Positions 1 to 7,758 are shown, counted from the first letter of the stretch. The stretch is 64,000 bases of DNA from Rhodoferax sp. (GCF_018780565.1 NZ_JADMJN010000016.1:45553-109552); one strand, 5' to 3'. The notes: generated by a model not told the origin, from the sequence alone. Numbers and translations: made by a program.

Positions 1-1169
1 TCGGCCAGACGCACCCAGTAGGTGGCACCCAGGGGAATCAAATCATCGTTGAAGTCGTAACTCGGGTTGTGCAGCATGCAGGGGCCGCCGCCGTGACCCA
101 TCTCGCGGTGCGCACCGTCGCCATTGGCAATGAAACTGTAGCAACCCGGCTTGGCCAGCAGCATGTAGGAAAAATCTTCGGCGCCCATGGTGGGCTCCTG
201 CACCGACACATTGCTTTCGCCAACGATGCTCACCATGACCTTGCGCGCAAACTCTGCCTCTTTGGCGGCGTTGATCGTGGGGGGGTAGTTGCGGTCGAAC
301 TGAAACTCGCAAACCATATCGAACGCGGCACAGGTGTGCTCGGCAATCTGCTTCATCCGCCGCTCAATCATGTCCAGCACATCCAGCGTAAAGGTCCGCA
401 CTGTGCCCTGCAGTTCGCAGCTGTCGGGAATGACGTTGGTGGCCTCGCCCGCATGGATCATCGTCACGGAAATCACACCCGCATCAATCGGTTTTTTGTT
501 GCGACTGATGATGGTTTGAAAAGCCTGCACCATCTGGCAGGCCACGGGCACCGGGTCCAGGCCAGTGTGTGGCAAGGCAGCATGACCGCCTTTGCCGCGA
601 ATGGTGATCTTGAACTCATTGCTTGAGGCCATCACGGGACCGGGGCTGACGGCGAATTTACCCACATCAGAACCTGGCCAGTTGTGCATGCCAAACACAG
701 CTTCCATGGGATATTTTTCAAACAAGCCATCCTTGATCATCTCGCGCGCGCCACCGCCACCCTCTTCGGCAGGCTGAAAGATCAGATACACCGTGCCGTC
801 AAAATTCCGGTGCTTTGCAAGGTGCTGGGCCGCCGCCAGCAGCATGGCGGTATGCCCGTCATGGCCGCAGGAGTGCATTTTCCCAGGGTGCTGGCTGGTG
901 TGACTGAAGGTATTGAACTCCTGCATCGGCAGGGCATCCATATCGGCCCGCAAGCCAATGGCCCGCTCGGAAGTGCCATTTTTGACGATGCCCACAACGC
1001 CTGTTTTGCCCATGCCTTGATGAATGGGAATGCCCCACTCGGTCAGCTTTTGCGCTACGACCTCGGCCGTGCGAACCTCCTCAAAACAAAGTTCAGGGTG
1101 CGCGTGGATATCCCGGCGAATGGCTGCAATGCCCGCTGCCTGCGTAACGATCGAATCTATGATTTTCAT
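1..1169 (-). CDS. M20-family amidohydrolase, hippurate hydrolase-like (partial)
   Basis: Predicted dinuclear-zinc amidohydrolase that removes acyl groups from N-acyl amino acids (hippurate hydrolase/aminoacylase group). The frame is open from ATG at 1169 to the window edge, about 389 codons, so only a short C-terminus is missing. The metal-site signature CGHDGH is at residues 101-106, the catalytic pair in QPAEEGGGG near residues 132-140, followed by HNWPG and GHAAMPH. The N-terminus starts MKIIDSIV and reaches IHAHPE at about residue 21, normal for the family. It is transcribed away from the oxidoreductase at 1267, with 97 bp between the starts. The precise acyl substrate cannot be told from sequence. 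Confidence 0.9.
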   Translation of the reverse strand, partial: MKIIDSIVTQAAGIAAIRRDIHAHPELCFEEVRTAEVVAQKLTEWGIPIHQGMGKTGVVGIVKNGTSERAIGLRADMDALPMQEFNTFSHTSQHPGKMHSCGHDGHTAMLLAAAQHLAKHRNFDGTVYLIFQPAEEGGGGAREMIKDGLFEKYPMEAVFGMHNWPGSDVGKFAVSPGPVMASSNEFKITIRGKGGHAALPHTGLDPVPVACQMVQAFQTIISRNKKPIDAGVISVTMIHAGEATNVIPDSCELQGTVRTFTLDVLDMIERRMKQIAEHTCAAFDMVCEFQFDRNYPPTINAAKEAEFARKVMVSIVGESNVSVQEPTMGAEDFSYMLLAKPGCYSFIANGDGAHREMGHGGGPCMLHNPSYDFNDDLIPLGATYWVRLA

Positions 1170-1266
1170 GGCTGCTCCTGGTCCCCGAGTCTATAACTAA
1201 GCAGAGAAACATGCCATTCAGGGTCTTGCGCCAGAATGGAGCCACCTATCACACACTACCCCGCCC

Positions 1267-3363
1267 ATGAACGCAACGACCGACCAGCCGGCCAAGGATA
1301 CACACACCCAGGTGCTGGGCGCCTGCCCGCATGATTGCCCGGATACCTGCTCCATGGTGACCACCGTTGTCGGGGGCATTGCCATCAAGGTTCAAGGCAA
1401 TCCTGAGCATCCCCATACGGATGGCGCGCTGTGCACCAAAGTATCCCGCTACACCGAGCGCACCTACCACCCGGAACGCATCCTGCATCCGCTGAAAAGA
1501 GTGGGGGCAAAAGGTTCAGGCCAGTTCGAGCGGGTAAGCTGGGAGGCCGCGTTGTACGACATCGCGTCCCGACTCACCTCGATTGCCAGCCGTGGCGCGG
1601 ATGCGGCGCAAGCCATTCTTCCCTACAGTTATGCGGGCACCATGGGCCTGGTACAAAGCGAAAGCATCGCGGCGCGCTTCTTCCACAAGCTGGGGGCCTC
1701 TTTGCTCGATCGCACCATCTGCGCCTCGGCCGGCGCCGAGGGCTTGACCCACACTCTTGGCGGCAAAGTTGGCATGCGGGTGGAGTTTTTTGCCGAATCG
1801 AAACTCATCATCATCTGGGGTGGCAACTCGATCGCCAGCAATCTGCACTTCTGGCGCTATGCGCAAATCGCCAAACGCAACGGTGCCAAACTGATTTGCA
1901 TCGATCCCCGCCGAAGCGAGACTGCTGAAAAATGCCATGAACATATTGCACTGCTGCCCGGCACAGACGGCGCACTGGCACTGGCGCTGATGCACGAACT
2001 CATCAAGCACAACTGGCTGGATCACGACTACCTGAGGCAGCACACGCTGGGCTGGGATTTGCTGCGCGAGCGCGCGATGCAGTGGCCACCAGAGCGCGCC
2101 GCCCAGGTGTGCGGCATCTTGCCGGAGCAGATCCGTTCATTGGCCCGGGATTACGGCACCTGCGCTGCCAGCGGGCAAGCCACCGCCATCCGCATGAACT
2201 ACGGGCTGCAACGGGCGCACGGTGGGGGCAACACCGTGCGCCTGATTGCGTCCTTGCCCGCGCTCACAGGCGCATGGCGCAGCCGCGCGGGCGGCGTACT
2301 GCTCTCCTGCTCAGGCATGTTCCCGGTCAATCGCTCGGGCCTGCAAAGGCCCGATTTTCTCCCGTCAAATGTGCCGCGCACCATCAACATGAGCACCATT
2401 GGCGATGACCTGCTGCGCACAAGCAGTGCCGAATTTGGTCCGGCCATAGAGGCACTGATTGTCTACAACAGCAATCCGGTGGCTGTGGCCCCCGAGTCCG
2501 CCAAAGTGGTGCAGGGCTTCTCAAGGGAAGACCTCTTCACCGTTGTGCTCGAACATTTCCAGACCGATACAGCCGACTATGCGGACTACATCCTGCCCGC
2601 CACGACACAGCTGGAGCATTGGGATGTGCATGCGAGCTATGGGCACACCGACGCCCTGCTCAACCGGCCCGCCATTGCCCCACTTGGCGAGGCCAAACCC
2701 AACACGCAAATTTTTCGTGAGCTGGCCGCGCACATGGGCTACGACGAGCCGGCATTTTCAGAGGATGATTTGAGCTTGTGTCGTCTGGCCTATGGGGATC
2801 GGATCGATTTCCAAACGCTCATGGACCAAGGATTTGCCCCATTGATGGCGCCACAGGCACCATTCGCCGACGGCAACTTCCCGACGCCGTCGGGAAAGTG
2901 CGAATTCTTCAGCGCGCGGCTCGCTGCGCGTGGCTTGGACGGCCTGCCGGACTACGTGCCCAATCATGAAGCATCGAACACATCCACTACCTATCCGCTG
3001 GCCATGATCTCCCCGCCGGCCCGCAATTTCCTGAACTCCAGCTTTGTGAATGTGAAAAGCCTGCGCGACATTGAGGGCGAACCGCTGCTGGAGATGCACG
3101 CGGAGGATGCGCATGCGCGCGGCATAAAGACGGGCGAAGTGGTGCGGGTATTCAATCAGCGTGGAAGCTACCGCTGCAAAGTGAAAGTCTCACCGCGTGC
3201 ACGTGCAGGCGTTGTCAATGGGCTTGGCATTTGGTGGCGCAAGCTCGGCCTGGATGGAACGAATGTGAATCAGCTAACCAGCCAAAAGCTCACCGACCTG
3301 GGCCGCGCTCCGACTTTTTATGACTGCCTCGTAGAGGTTGAGTCGGATCGGCTGAAGACTTGA
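1267..3363 (+). CDS. Molybdopterin-dependent oxidoreductase (DMSO reductase superfamily)
   Basis: A 698-residue single-chain member of the MopB/DMSO reductase superfamily. The N-terminus carries CPHDCPDTC (Cys20, 24 and 28) with a further Cys near residue 57, the pattern of an Fe4S4 domain. The C-terminal third (PLAMISPPARN to GIWWRK) is the molydopterin dinucleotide-binding domain. No twin-arginine signal is visible, so the enzyme is probably cytoplasmic. Its electron donor and substrate are unknown; homologues are often labelled formate dehydrogenase-like, which the sequence does not prove. Its stop codon lies exactly where an IS3-family fragment begins, so the last few residues may have been altered by that insertion. 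It probably belongs to the chromosome rather than the mobile element. Confidence 0.85.
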   Translation: MNATTDQPAKDTHTQVLGACPHDCPDTCSMVTTVVGGIAIKVQGNPEHPHTDGALCTKVSRYTERTYHPERILHPLKRVGAKGSGQFERVSWEAALYDIASRLTSIASRGADAAQAILPYSYAGTMGLVQSESIAARFFHKLGASLLDRTICASAGAEGLTHTLGGKVGMRVEFFAESKLIIIWGGNSIASNLHFWRYAQIAKRNGAKLICIDPRRSETAEKCHEHIALLPGTDGALALALMHELIKHNWLDHDYLRQHTLGWDLLRERAMQWPPERAAQVCGILPEQIRSLARDYGTCAASGQATAIRMNYGLQRAHGGGNTVRLIASLPALTGAWRSRAGGVLLSCSGMFPVNRSGLQRPDFLPSNVPRTINMSTIGDDLLRTSSAEFGPAIEALIVYNSNPVAVAPESAKVVQGFSREDLFTVVLEHFQTDTADYADYILPATTQLEHWDVHASYGHTDALLNRPAIAPLGEAKPNTQIFRELAAHMGYDEPAFSEDDLSLCRLAYGDRIDFQTLMDQGFAPLMAPQAPFADGNFPTPSGKCEFFSARLAARGLDGLPDYVPNHEASNTSTTYPLAMISPPARNFLNSSFVNVKSLRDIEGEPLLEMHAEDAHARGIKTGEVVRVFNQRGSYRCKVKVSPRARAGVVNGLGIWWRKLGLDGTNVNQLTSQKLTDLGRAPTFYDCLVEVESDRLKT

Positions 3364-3551
3364 ACGACATTGCCGACTACATCGTGAGCGTCTACAACAG
3401 CCAGCGGCTGCACTCCAAACTGGGCAACTTGCCACCCAATGCATTCGAGCAGAGCCGGACCTCGCACCCACCTGCCAACACCCCTATTCCGGCATTCTGT
3501 TCACTGATTACTCTTTCAACTCTCGCGCTTTCATCATCCGCCACACCCTGA
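3360..3551 (+). pseudogene. IS3-family transposase C-terminal fragment
   Basis: The first 35 codons read like the extreme C-terminus of an IS3-family OrfB integrase: ADYIVSVYNSQRLHSKLG followed by NLPPNAFEQ. The rest of the transposase is absent upstream and the frame then reads through unrelated sequence to a stop at 3551. The recognisable part spans about 3360-3460. It directly abuts the stop codon of the molybdopterin oxidoreductase and marks an old insertion and deletion event. It has no function as it stands. Confidence 0.75.
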
Positions 3552-3738
3552 GCGCCAGAAGAACCATCGGTGCCACGTGATAAAGCAGATCAAATATGTC
3601 GATTGGCCGGGTCAGTGTGCCTTGCAACAACATGCGCACCTTCTCCACCAGATGGGGCTCCGGAGTAATCGGGGCAACCGCCATCCATGCAGCTACCAGA
3701 ATGAGCAAGTAAAGGGGAATCCGATCCAGCCAACGCAT
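3508..3738 (-). CDS. Small conserved membrane protein
   Basis: A 76-residue protein with two hydrophobic segments (about residues 7-24 and 52-66) around the conserved motif EPHLVEKVRMLLQG and RPIDIFDL. This small family is widespread in Proteobacteria and is sometimes annotated as an RND transporter although it is far too short for one. The start is supported by GGAGG six bases upstream of ATG at 3738. Its last codons overlap the end of the IS3 remnant frame on the other strand. No function is known. Confidence 0.75.
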   Translation of the reverse strand: MRWLDRIPLYLLILVAAWMAVAPITPEPHLVEKVRMLLQGTLTRPIDIFDLLYHVAPMVLLALRVWRMMKARELKE

Positions 3739-3819
3739 ATATCTCCTCCATTTTCACCCACACCGAACCCGTCGGACTTCCCAACGGCTATGCCTAATGC
3801 GTTTTCAACGCCGGAAAGC

Positions 3820-3849
3820 AAAAAGCCCATCGCAATGGACGGGCTTTTG
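3820..3849 (-). terminator. Intrinsic terminator after tRNA-Gly
   Basis: Inverted arms AAAAGCCC (3821-3828) and GGGCTTTT (3841-3848) form a hairpin with a T-rich 3' flank on the minus strand, 18 bases past the tRNA-Gly CCA end. Confidence 0.7.
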
Positions 3850-3865
3850 TGCATATCGAATCCTA

Positions 3866-3941
3866 TGGAGCGGGAAAAGAGGCTCGAACTCTCGACCTAT
3901 ACCTTGGCAAGGTATCGCTCTACCAACTGAGCTATTCCCGC
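3866..3941 (-). tRNA. tRNA-Gly (anticodon GCC)
   Basis: Read on the minus strand, the 76 bases fold as a full cloverleaf: acceptor arms GCGGGAA and TTCCCGC pair perfectly, the D-loop is AGCTCAGTTGGTAGAGC, the anticodon loop TTGCCAA gives GCC, the T-loop is TTCGAGC, and CCA is encoded at 3866-3868. It is flanked by hairpin terminators on both sides. Confidence 0.97.
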
Positions 3942-3965
3942 ATGTGACCACCAAGGTGGTCAAAG

Positions 3966-3990
3966 AAAAACCCATCACAGGGATGGGCAA
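3966..3990 (-). terminator. Intrinsic terminator behind the truncated tRNA
   Basis: On the minus strand GCCCATC, a five-base loop and GATGGG are followed by TTTTT (3966-3970). It sits just after the tRNA 3' fragment at 3998-4020, so it is best read as the original terminator of the tRNA gene that the mobile element used for integration. Confidence 0.65.
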
Positions 3991-3997
3991 TTCAATT

Positions 3998-4020
3998 TGG
4001 TGGCCTGGGGCTGAATCGAA
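3998..4020 (-). other. Truncated tRNA 3' end, probable ICE attachment site
   Basis: On the minus strand the bases read as a T-loop (TTCGATTC), one T-stem arm and an acceptor end finishing GGCCACCA, immediately followed by a terminator. The 5' part of the tRNA is missing: upstream sequence (4021-4191) gives no D-arm or anticodon arm. Tyrosine recombinases often use tRNA 3' ends, leaving such a fragment at the end of the element away from the integrase. The tRNA identity could not be settled, and the integrase is not in this window. Confidence 0.5.
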
Positions 4021-4073
4021 AAACCCGCCCAAAGCCTTATCAATACTTACATTCTAAAACGTCGCAGTTTCTT

Positions 4074-4092
4074 GGGTACACGTTTGGGTACA
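4074..4092. repeat. Paired GGGTACA direct repeats beside the att candidate
   Basis: GGGTACA occurs at 4074-4080 and again at 4086-4092, a 12-base period. Short repeats of this kind near an attachment site may be arm-type sites for an integrase; that role is inference. The rest of 3942-4191 holds no gene I can support. Confidence 0.4.
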
Positions 4093-4191
4093 CCAGACTT
4101 CGATTCCTAAATTATACAGGCTTGAATTGCGTCTTCTGTCCTTCGGACGCTCATTTTTTACAAGCTGGTCAGCAGTTGACCCGTCACAAGA

Positions 4192-4914
4192 TCAGCCAAA
4201 ATTACCGATTCGCTCTTTTTCGAACAATCGCGGGTTAGAGAGAGCGTAGCTCGCTCCGCTTCTACGGAAATACACACCGGCAGCGAATGCAATGCGCCAC
4301 CCAGCGCGACGCGCGCGGGTACCGTACATTTCCAGATTTCCGACATTGGCGTGATTGGCGAGCTCCAGTAGCGCAGACCACTTGGCTCGGTCATTCGACA
4401 GCGCATATGGCTCAATGCCCCTTAGCAGTCGAACCTCTTCATCGAAGGAAAGATTGCTGAATAGCAGCACACGCGGTAAGCGCACCGCCTGTCCCTGCAA
4501 CAGGAACTCACAATCCGTGTAGCTCACTGCCTGCCAGATGAACCGCGAAGCCTTGCGCGAAAAGCCGCCCTCCGGGCTTAGGTATTTCACCTCAAGTCCA
4601 ATTGGACCTGGCTTGAAATCGTGTGCGATGAGATGACTCTTTGGCTGCAGCACGTAGTCAAATTTGACCGCAGCACCGCTGACAAGATGTCGGCCCGGCA
4701 CCTCCCTCCAAATCTCGAAGTCTTCTTCGATCCAAGTGTCGAGCCAAGCGCGTAGTTCTATCTCAGACGTGAACTTCTCAAATGGCTGCGCCTGAGGGTC
4801 AGCAAATGCATTGGCGTGCCGCTGCAAGTGTTCAATGATGAAGGGGTGTCGGTGCTGCCATCCAAGAACACTCAGTGCCTGAACGACGCGGTCCAGTGCC
4901 GCGCGGACGCGCAT
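4192..4914 (-). CDS. Hypothetical protein with PD-(D/E)XK-like pattern
   Basis: A 240-residue soluble protein I cannot assign to a named family. Its middle reads VKFDYVLQ, then about 20 residues later IGLEVKYLS; an Asp followed by E-x-K on adjacent beta-strands is the arrangement of PD-(D/E)XK nucleases. The region after it contains WQAVSYTDCEF and a predicted strand RVLLFSNL. No signal peptide or membrane segment is seen. The start at 4914 lies inside the end of the upstream gene (43-bp overlap, different frame), so the two are almost certainly co-translated. Its position at the end of an ICE beside a toxin-antitoxin pair suggests a defence or element-maintenance role, which is inference. 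Confidence 0.6.
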   Translation of the reverse strand: MRVRAALDRVVQALSVLGWQHRHPFIIEHLQRHANAFADPQAQPFEKFTSEIELRAWLDTWIEEDFEIWREVPGRHLVSGAAVKFDYVLQPKSHLIAHDFKPGPIGLEVKYLSPEGGFSRKASRFIWQAVSYTDCEFLLQGQAVRLPRVLLFSNLSFDEEVRLLRGIEPYALSNDRAKWSALLELANHANVGNLEMYGTRARRAGWRIAFAAGVYFRRSGASYALSNPRLFEKERIGNFG

Positions 4915-5279
4915 TTAGCCATGTCAACCTTTCGGTCAGCTTCCGCTACAAGGCGGGTTGCGTCCGGATCCAGTATTTCCTGAATCTTGCCGTTGACATC
5001 TTTTAGCTCAGCGTACCAAACCCGCATACCCTCACGTCGAATACTTCCAATAGACTCGTCGAACGCGGGCGCTTCGTTATCTCGCAACAGCAGCACTGAC
5101 GAAGCCTTGGATAACGGGCCACCCCGTTGATCGCCGCAGACCTGACACTGCTTTACGTAGTGCCGATGTCCGCCCGCGACAACACGAGTGCGTACTTGCA
5201 ACTGAGGCTCGCAATCGTGCGGCTCGATGCTCACGGCGAGCAGTTCTTCTTTGCGTGCAAATAACTCGTTTAAGTCCAT
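4872..5279 (-). CDS. Hypothetical protein with a Cys/His zinc-like motif
   Basis: A 135-residue protein of unknown family, first gene of a two-gene unit with the 240-residue protein that follows. Residues about 21-50 contain HDCEP and, after HRHYVKQ, the pair CQVCGDQRGG, resembling a small zinc knuckle like those in HNH-type proteins, but no HNH catalytic triad is visible. The C-terminal half is charged and probably helical. The 3' end overlaps the next gene by 43 bp. The upstream region (5280-5818) holds four palindromes, the nearest 173 bp from this start, so it may share regulation with the divergent antitoxin gene at 5819. Confidence 0.55.
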   Translation of the reverse strand: MDLNELFARKEELLAVSIEPHDCEPQLQVRTRVVAGGHRHYVKQCQVCGDQRGGPLSKASSVLLLRDNEAPAFDESIGSIRREGMRVWYAELKDVNGKIQEILDPDATRLVAEADRKVDMAKCASARHWTASFRH

Positions 5280-5451
5280 GATCGGTCAGTTGTCATTGGC
5301 AACGATTTTGGCCAAGCAGCACTCGCCAGTACGGCAAAACGGAGCATGCCAATCAGCCGCCAGGCAAGCACTTGATCCAGGAAACGTGCTTCTGGTCTTC
5401 TGGAATGGGCCTTGCACGCGGAACAATAACATCTAAAACTATATTTAGCAG

Positions 5452-5479
5452 TGCTACGAAGCACTCGTGCTTCGTAGCA
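5452..5479. repeat. Palindrome 1, operator-like
   Basis: Perfect 13-bp arms around a TC centre (inner core AGCAC-TC-GTGCT). It is one of four inverted repeats in the 539-bp region between divergent genes at 5279 and 5819; apart from them I see no gene in that region. Confidence 0.85.
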
Positions 5480-5521
5480 TATCACATATTTTACCAAATA
5501 CAACCTCAATTAGCCCTGTAC

Positions 5522-5565
5522 CTGGCTTCTAAAATGAAGCATTAATGCTTCATTTTAGAAGCCAG
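5522..5565. repeat. Palindrome 2, 44-bp perfect inverted repeat
   Basis: Perfect 21-bp arms (5522-5542 and 5545-5565) around a TA centre with inner core AGCAT-TA-ATGCT. It is the longest of the four palindromes. There is no T-run on either side, so it is unlikely to be an intrinsic terminator. Confidence 0.9.
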
Positions 5566-5662
5566 CAATGCCTCATTCCTTCGCAGGCTACCTTTATGTA
5601 CGCTGGCAAGGCAACTTATCAAGCATGCTACCGCCCCCGATTTCAGTTCTAAATGTATGTTA

Positions 5663-5690
5663 TGCTATGCAGCGCTAGCGCTGCATAGCA
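5663..5690. repeat. Palindrome 3, 28-bp perfect inverted repeat
   Basis: A 28-bp perfect palindrome centred on TA with inner core AGCGC-TA-GCGCT and outer CTATGC/GCATAG. It shares the AGCRY-NN-RYGCT core with its three neighbours. Confidence 0.9.
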
Positions 5691-5766
5691 CATTTCTTCG
5701 AACATTCGATTCCTCCGCCCATACATTCCTTGCTGAGCCTCTTGTCAAATCGGAATAATTTTGCCA

Positions 5767-5794
5767 TACTTAGCAGCATGTATGCTGCTAAGTA
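5767..5794. promoter_or_regulatory. Palindrome 4, probable operator of the AbiEi-like gene
   Basis: 13-bp arms around GT with inner core AGCAT-GT-ATGCT, ending 24 bp before the AbiEi-like start at 5819. AbiEi proteins are known to repress their own promoters by binding inverted repeats, so this is a natural candidate operator. A 14-codon frame (5778-5822) starts inside it and its stop overlaps the antitoxin start as ATGA. Confidence 0.6.
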
Positions 5795-5818
5795 CGAAGA
5801 TATCAAACGAGCGCAAAA

Positions 5819-6706
5819 ATGAGCCGCTCTAGGATGCAGATCGCCAAGGCCGACATCGTCAGTCACTTCGACGGCCTTTCCAGTCACGTATTGAAGCTAA
5901 AAGAGATCCGAGCCATCTTGGCCGAACAGCGGGGTTTCTGGCGCTTGGCCCAAAACACCACGTCAGCGCAGTTTATCGGCTTTCTTGAGAAGCACTCAAA
6001 GCTGAAACCTTACGAATTTCCATTCCCACAGCGCGGTGAGAAATGCTACTCATGGGGAGAGGTACCTCTCCTCACAATCCTGCTGAGCCTCAAAAAGGGG
6101 CTGCACTTCAGCCATTACACAGCGATGCGGATGCAAGGTTTGACTGAACAGTTGCCCAAATCTGTCTACTTAACCGACGAGCGCACGACCAGTCACCCGA
6201 CAGAAAGAGAAAAACTCAGTCAGTCAGATATTGACCAAGCCTTCAACCACCCTGCCCGAATTTCCAGTAACTGGGTGGAATACGGTGACAAGAAAATCTA
6301 CCTGCTCAACGGTGCCGACACTGGCCATCTAGGCGTCGTCGTTCAACAAGCCACCGATGAGGATGGCCAGGAAGCGCAAGTACGCGTGACCAACGTCGAG
6401 CGTACCTTGATAGACGCTACGGTCAAACCGATGTATGCAGGCGGCGTGTTTGAAGTGGCCAAAGCATTTGCATTGGCCAGTGACCGGTTGTCGGTCAACA
6501 AGCTGATCGCGATGCTTCGGAAACTCGACTTTGTCTACCCGTACCATCAAGCGATTGGATACTACCTTGAGCGCGCCGGCTACAAATCCAGTCAGTTGGA
6601 CCTGGTTCGTCGGCTTCCCATGGAACACGACTTCTATCTCGCCCACGAAATGGGGGAGACGCGATACGAACCGACTTGGCGACTATTTGTGCCAAACGGG
6701 TTTTAG
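5819..6706 (+). CDS. AbiEi-family type IV antitoxin / autorepressor-like protein
   Basis: A 295-residue protein. Residues about 191-200 read TNVERTLIDA, the hallmark of the C-terminal domain of AbiEi antitoxins, followed by YAGGVFEVAKAF; the N-terminal 100 residues are consistent with a helical DNA-binding part. In the family AbiEi neutralises the nucleotidyltransferase toxin AbiEii and represses its own promoter. Four related palindromes lie upstream, one ending 24 bp before this ATG. No clear Shine-Dalgarno is present, but a 14-codon frame ends in an ATGA overlap, hinting at translational coupling. The partner at 6683 is on the opposite strand and overlaps this gene's 3' end by 24 bp, whereas AbiE genes are normally in one operon. 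Confidence 0.75.
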   Translation: MSRSRMQIAKADIVSHFDGLSSHVLKLKEIRAILAEQRGFWRLAQNTTSAQFIGFLEKHSKLKPYEFPFPQRGEKCYSWGEVPLLTILLSLKKGLHFSHYTAMRMQGLTEQLPKSVYLTDERTTSHPTEREKLSQSDIDQAFNHPARISSNWVEYGDKKIYLLNGADTGHLGVVVQQATDEDGQEAQVRVTNVERTLIDATVKPMYAGGVFEVAKAFALASDRLSVNKLIAMLRKLDFVYPYHQAIGYYLERAGYKSSQLDLVRRLPMEHDFYLAHEMGETRYEPTWRLFVPNGF

Positions 6707-7585
6707 CTGGTCAATCAGCGCCAGTGTGTACTTGAAGTAGTAGTCAAAGTCCTTGAGCTGAAACTCAGGAGAGACGGTATCCTTCACCGAGGCATAGCCA
6801 GCCAGGTGAAATTCGTAGGTGTCGGGGACCTTTCCCAAGAAATCCATGGGCACCTTCTTCATTTCGAACATGGCGATGAGGGTTTCGCGGGCCGTCTCTG
6901 TCATCAAATCAAGCTTCAACGTGTCCATCAGAACGAAGATGTCCACGAAATCTCGGGCGCGAGCGCTGCCTGCGCGGTCCCTCTTGATGATTGGTCCGTA
7001 CTCAGGCATTTGCTGACAGATGGCCCGAAGTTTTTCACAGACGATCATTTCCGGCGAGTAAACATAGATGACGTACCCGTCGAAGTCGACCAATTGCTTG
7101 CCCGCCACATACTCGAAACGACTGATATCGATAAGGAATCTGGTCCCTTGTCCCAGATTGATCGCTCTGCGCCTCAGTGTCTCCAGGTCTGCCGAATATT
7201 CAGCGTAAACCGCTGCTGCCGCCAGTTTGAACTCAACGCCATAGCCACCCCAAAAGTGCTTCATGTCATCAGAAACGGCTTTGGGCTTCTCGACCATCTT
7301 AAAGTCGAAGACCTCGAAGCCGTGGGAGCGAAAGGTGTTTACTAGGGCGCGGGAAATACGGCCCTCCACTTTCGCGATGTCACCACCAAAATCCTGCCGC
7401 AACGAGAAGTCCAGGTCCACCGATGCACGAGCGCTTATCTGATGCACTAGCGCCATCGCGTTCCCGCCCTTGAGAACGAGTTGCTCCAAAAGTTCGTCGT
7501 CGGAAGACATGGCCTGGACGGCCCAGATTTTGATCCTGTCAAGCAGCTTCTTGAAATCTTCGGGGCTAGTCTTGGGCTTGTTCAC
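6683..7585 (-). CDS. AbiEii-family nucleotidyltransferase toxin
   Basis: About 300 residues with the AbiEii/AbiGii pattern: LKGGNAM at residues 38-44, then SVDLDF with Asp57 and Asp59 as the D-x-D metal site, and a downstream EKLRAICQQ helix followed by ARDFVDIFVL. Family members transfer nucleotides, in studied cases to tRNA, and halt growth. I chose GTG at 7585 because AAGG lies just upstream and it places the conserved domain normally; a 20-codon longer ATG start at 7645 is possible. It is read from its own region, convergent with the antitoxin gene and overlapping it by 24 bp. A direct repeat GACCTTAAGG occurs near 7591 and 7650 upstream and may be regulatory. Confidence 0.78.
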   Translation of the reverse strand: MNKPKTSPEDFKKLLDRIKIWAVQAMSSDDELLEQLVLKGGNAMALVHQISARASVDLDFSLRQDFGGDIAKVEGRISRALVNTFRSHGFEVFDFKMVEKPKAVSDDMKHFWGGYGVEFKLAAAAVYAEYSADLETLRRRAINLGQGTRFLIDISRFEYVAGKQLVDFDGYVIYVYSPEMIVCEKLRAICQQMPEYGPIIKRDRAGSARARDFVDIFVLMDTLKLDLMTETARETLIAMFEMKKVPMDFLGKVPDTYEFHLAGYASVKDTVSPEFQLKDFDYYFKYTLALIDQLKPVWHK

Positions 7586-7728
7586 TATTGACCTTAAGGG
7601 GTTATCCGTCTTTGCAACACAAGATAGTACAGCCCAGCGCCACATGCCTTCGACCTTAAGGCATTGGGTGATCCGGTTTCATCTACTCAAAAGTTAAGGA
7701 TTTGGACTTGTGCAATGTACGCCATGAA

Positions 7729-7758
7729 AGGCGCTACTCAATATTCAGTAGCGCCTTA
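7729..7758 (-). terminator. Hairpin after the transfer operon
   Basis: Eleven-base arms AAGGCGCTACT (7729-7739) and AGTAGCGCCTT (7748-7758) flank an eight-base loop; on the minus strand the stem is followed by only a short T-run. It lies 130 bp past the DUF2274 stop and probably ends the traG-trb operon. The rest of 7646-7888 shows no gene. Confidence 0.5.

Noticed and set aside
69..1196. Long plus-strand frames over the M20 gene
   Set aside because: They lie antisense to a gene with clear catalytic motifs and show no domain of their own.
5270..5509. 79-codon minus frame across palindrome 1
   Set aside because: It overlaps the start of the 135-residue gene, covers an inverted repeat and has no homology-like features.
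5452..5794. CRISPR array
   Set aside because: The four repeats are palindromes of different sequence and spacing, without constant repeats or spacers.
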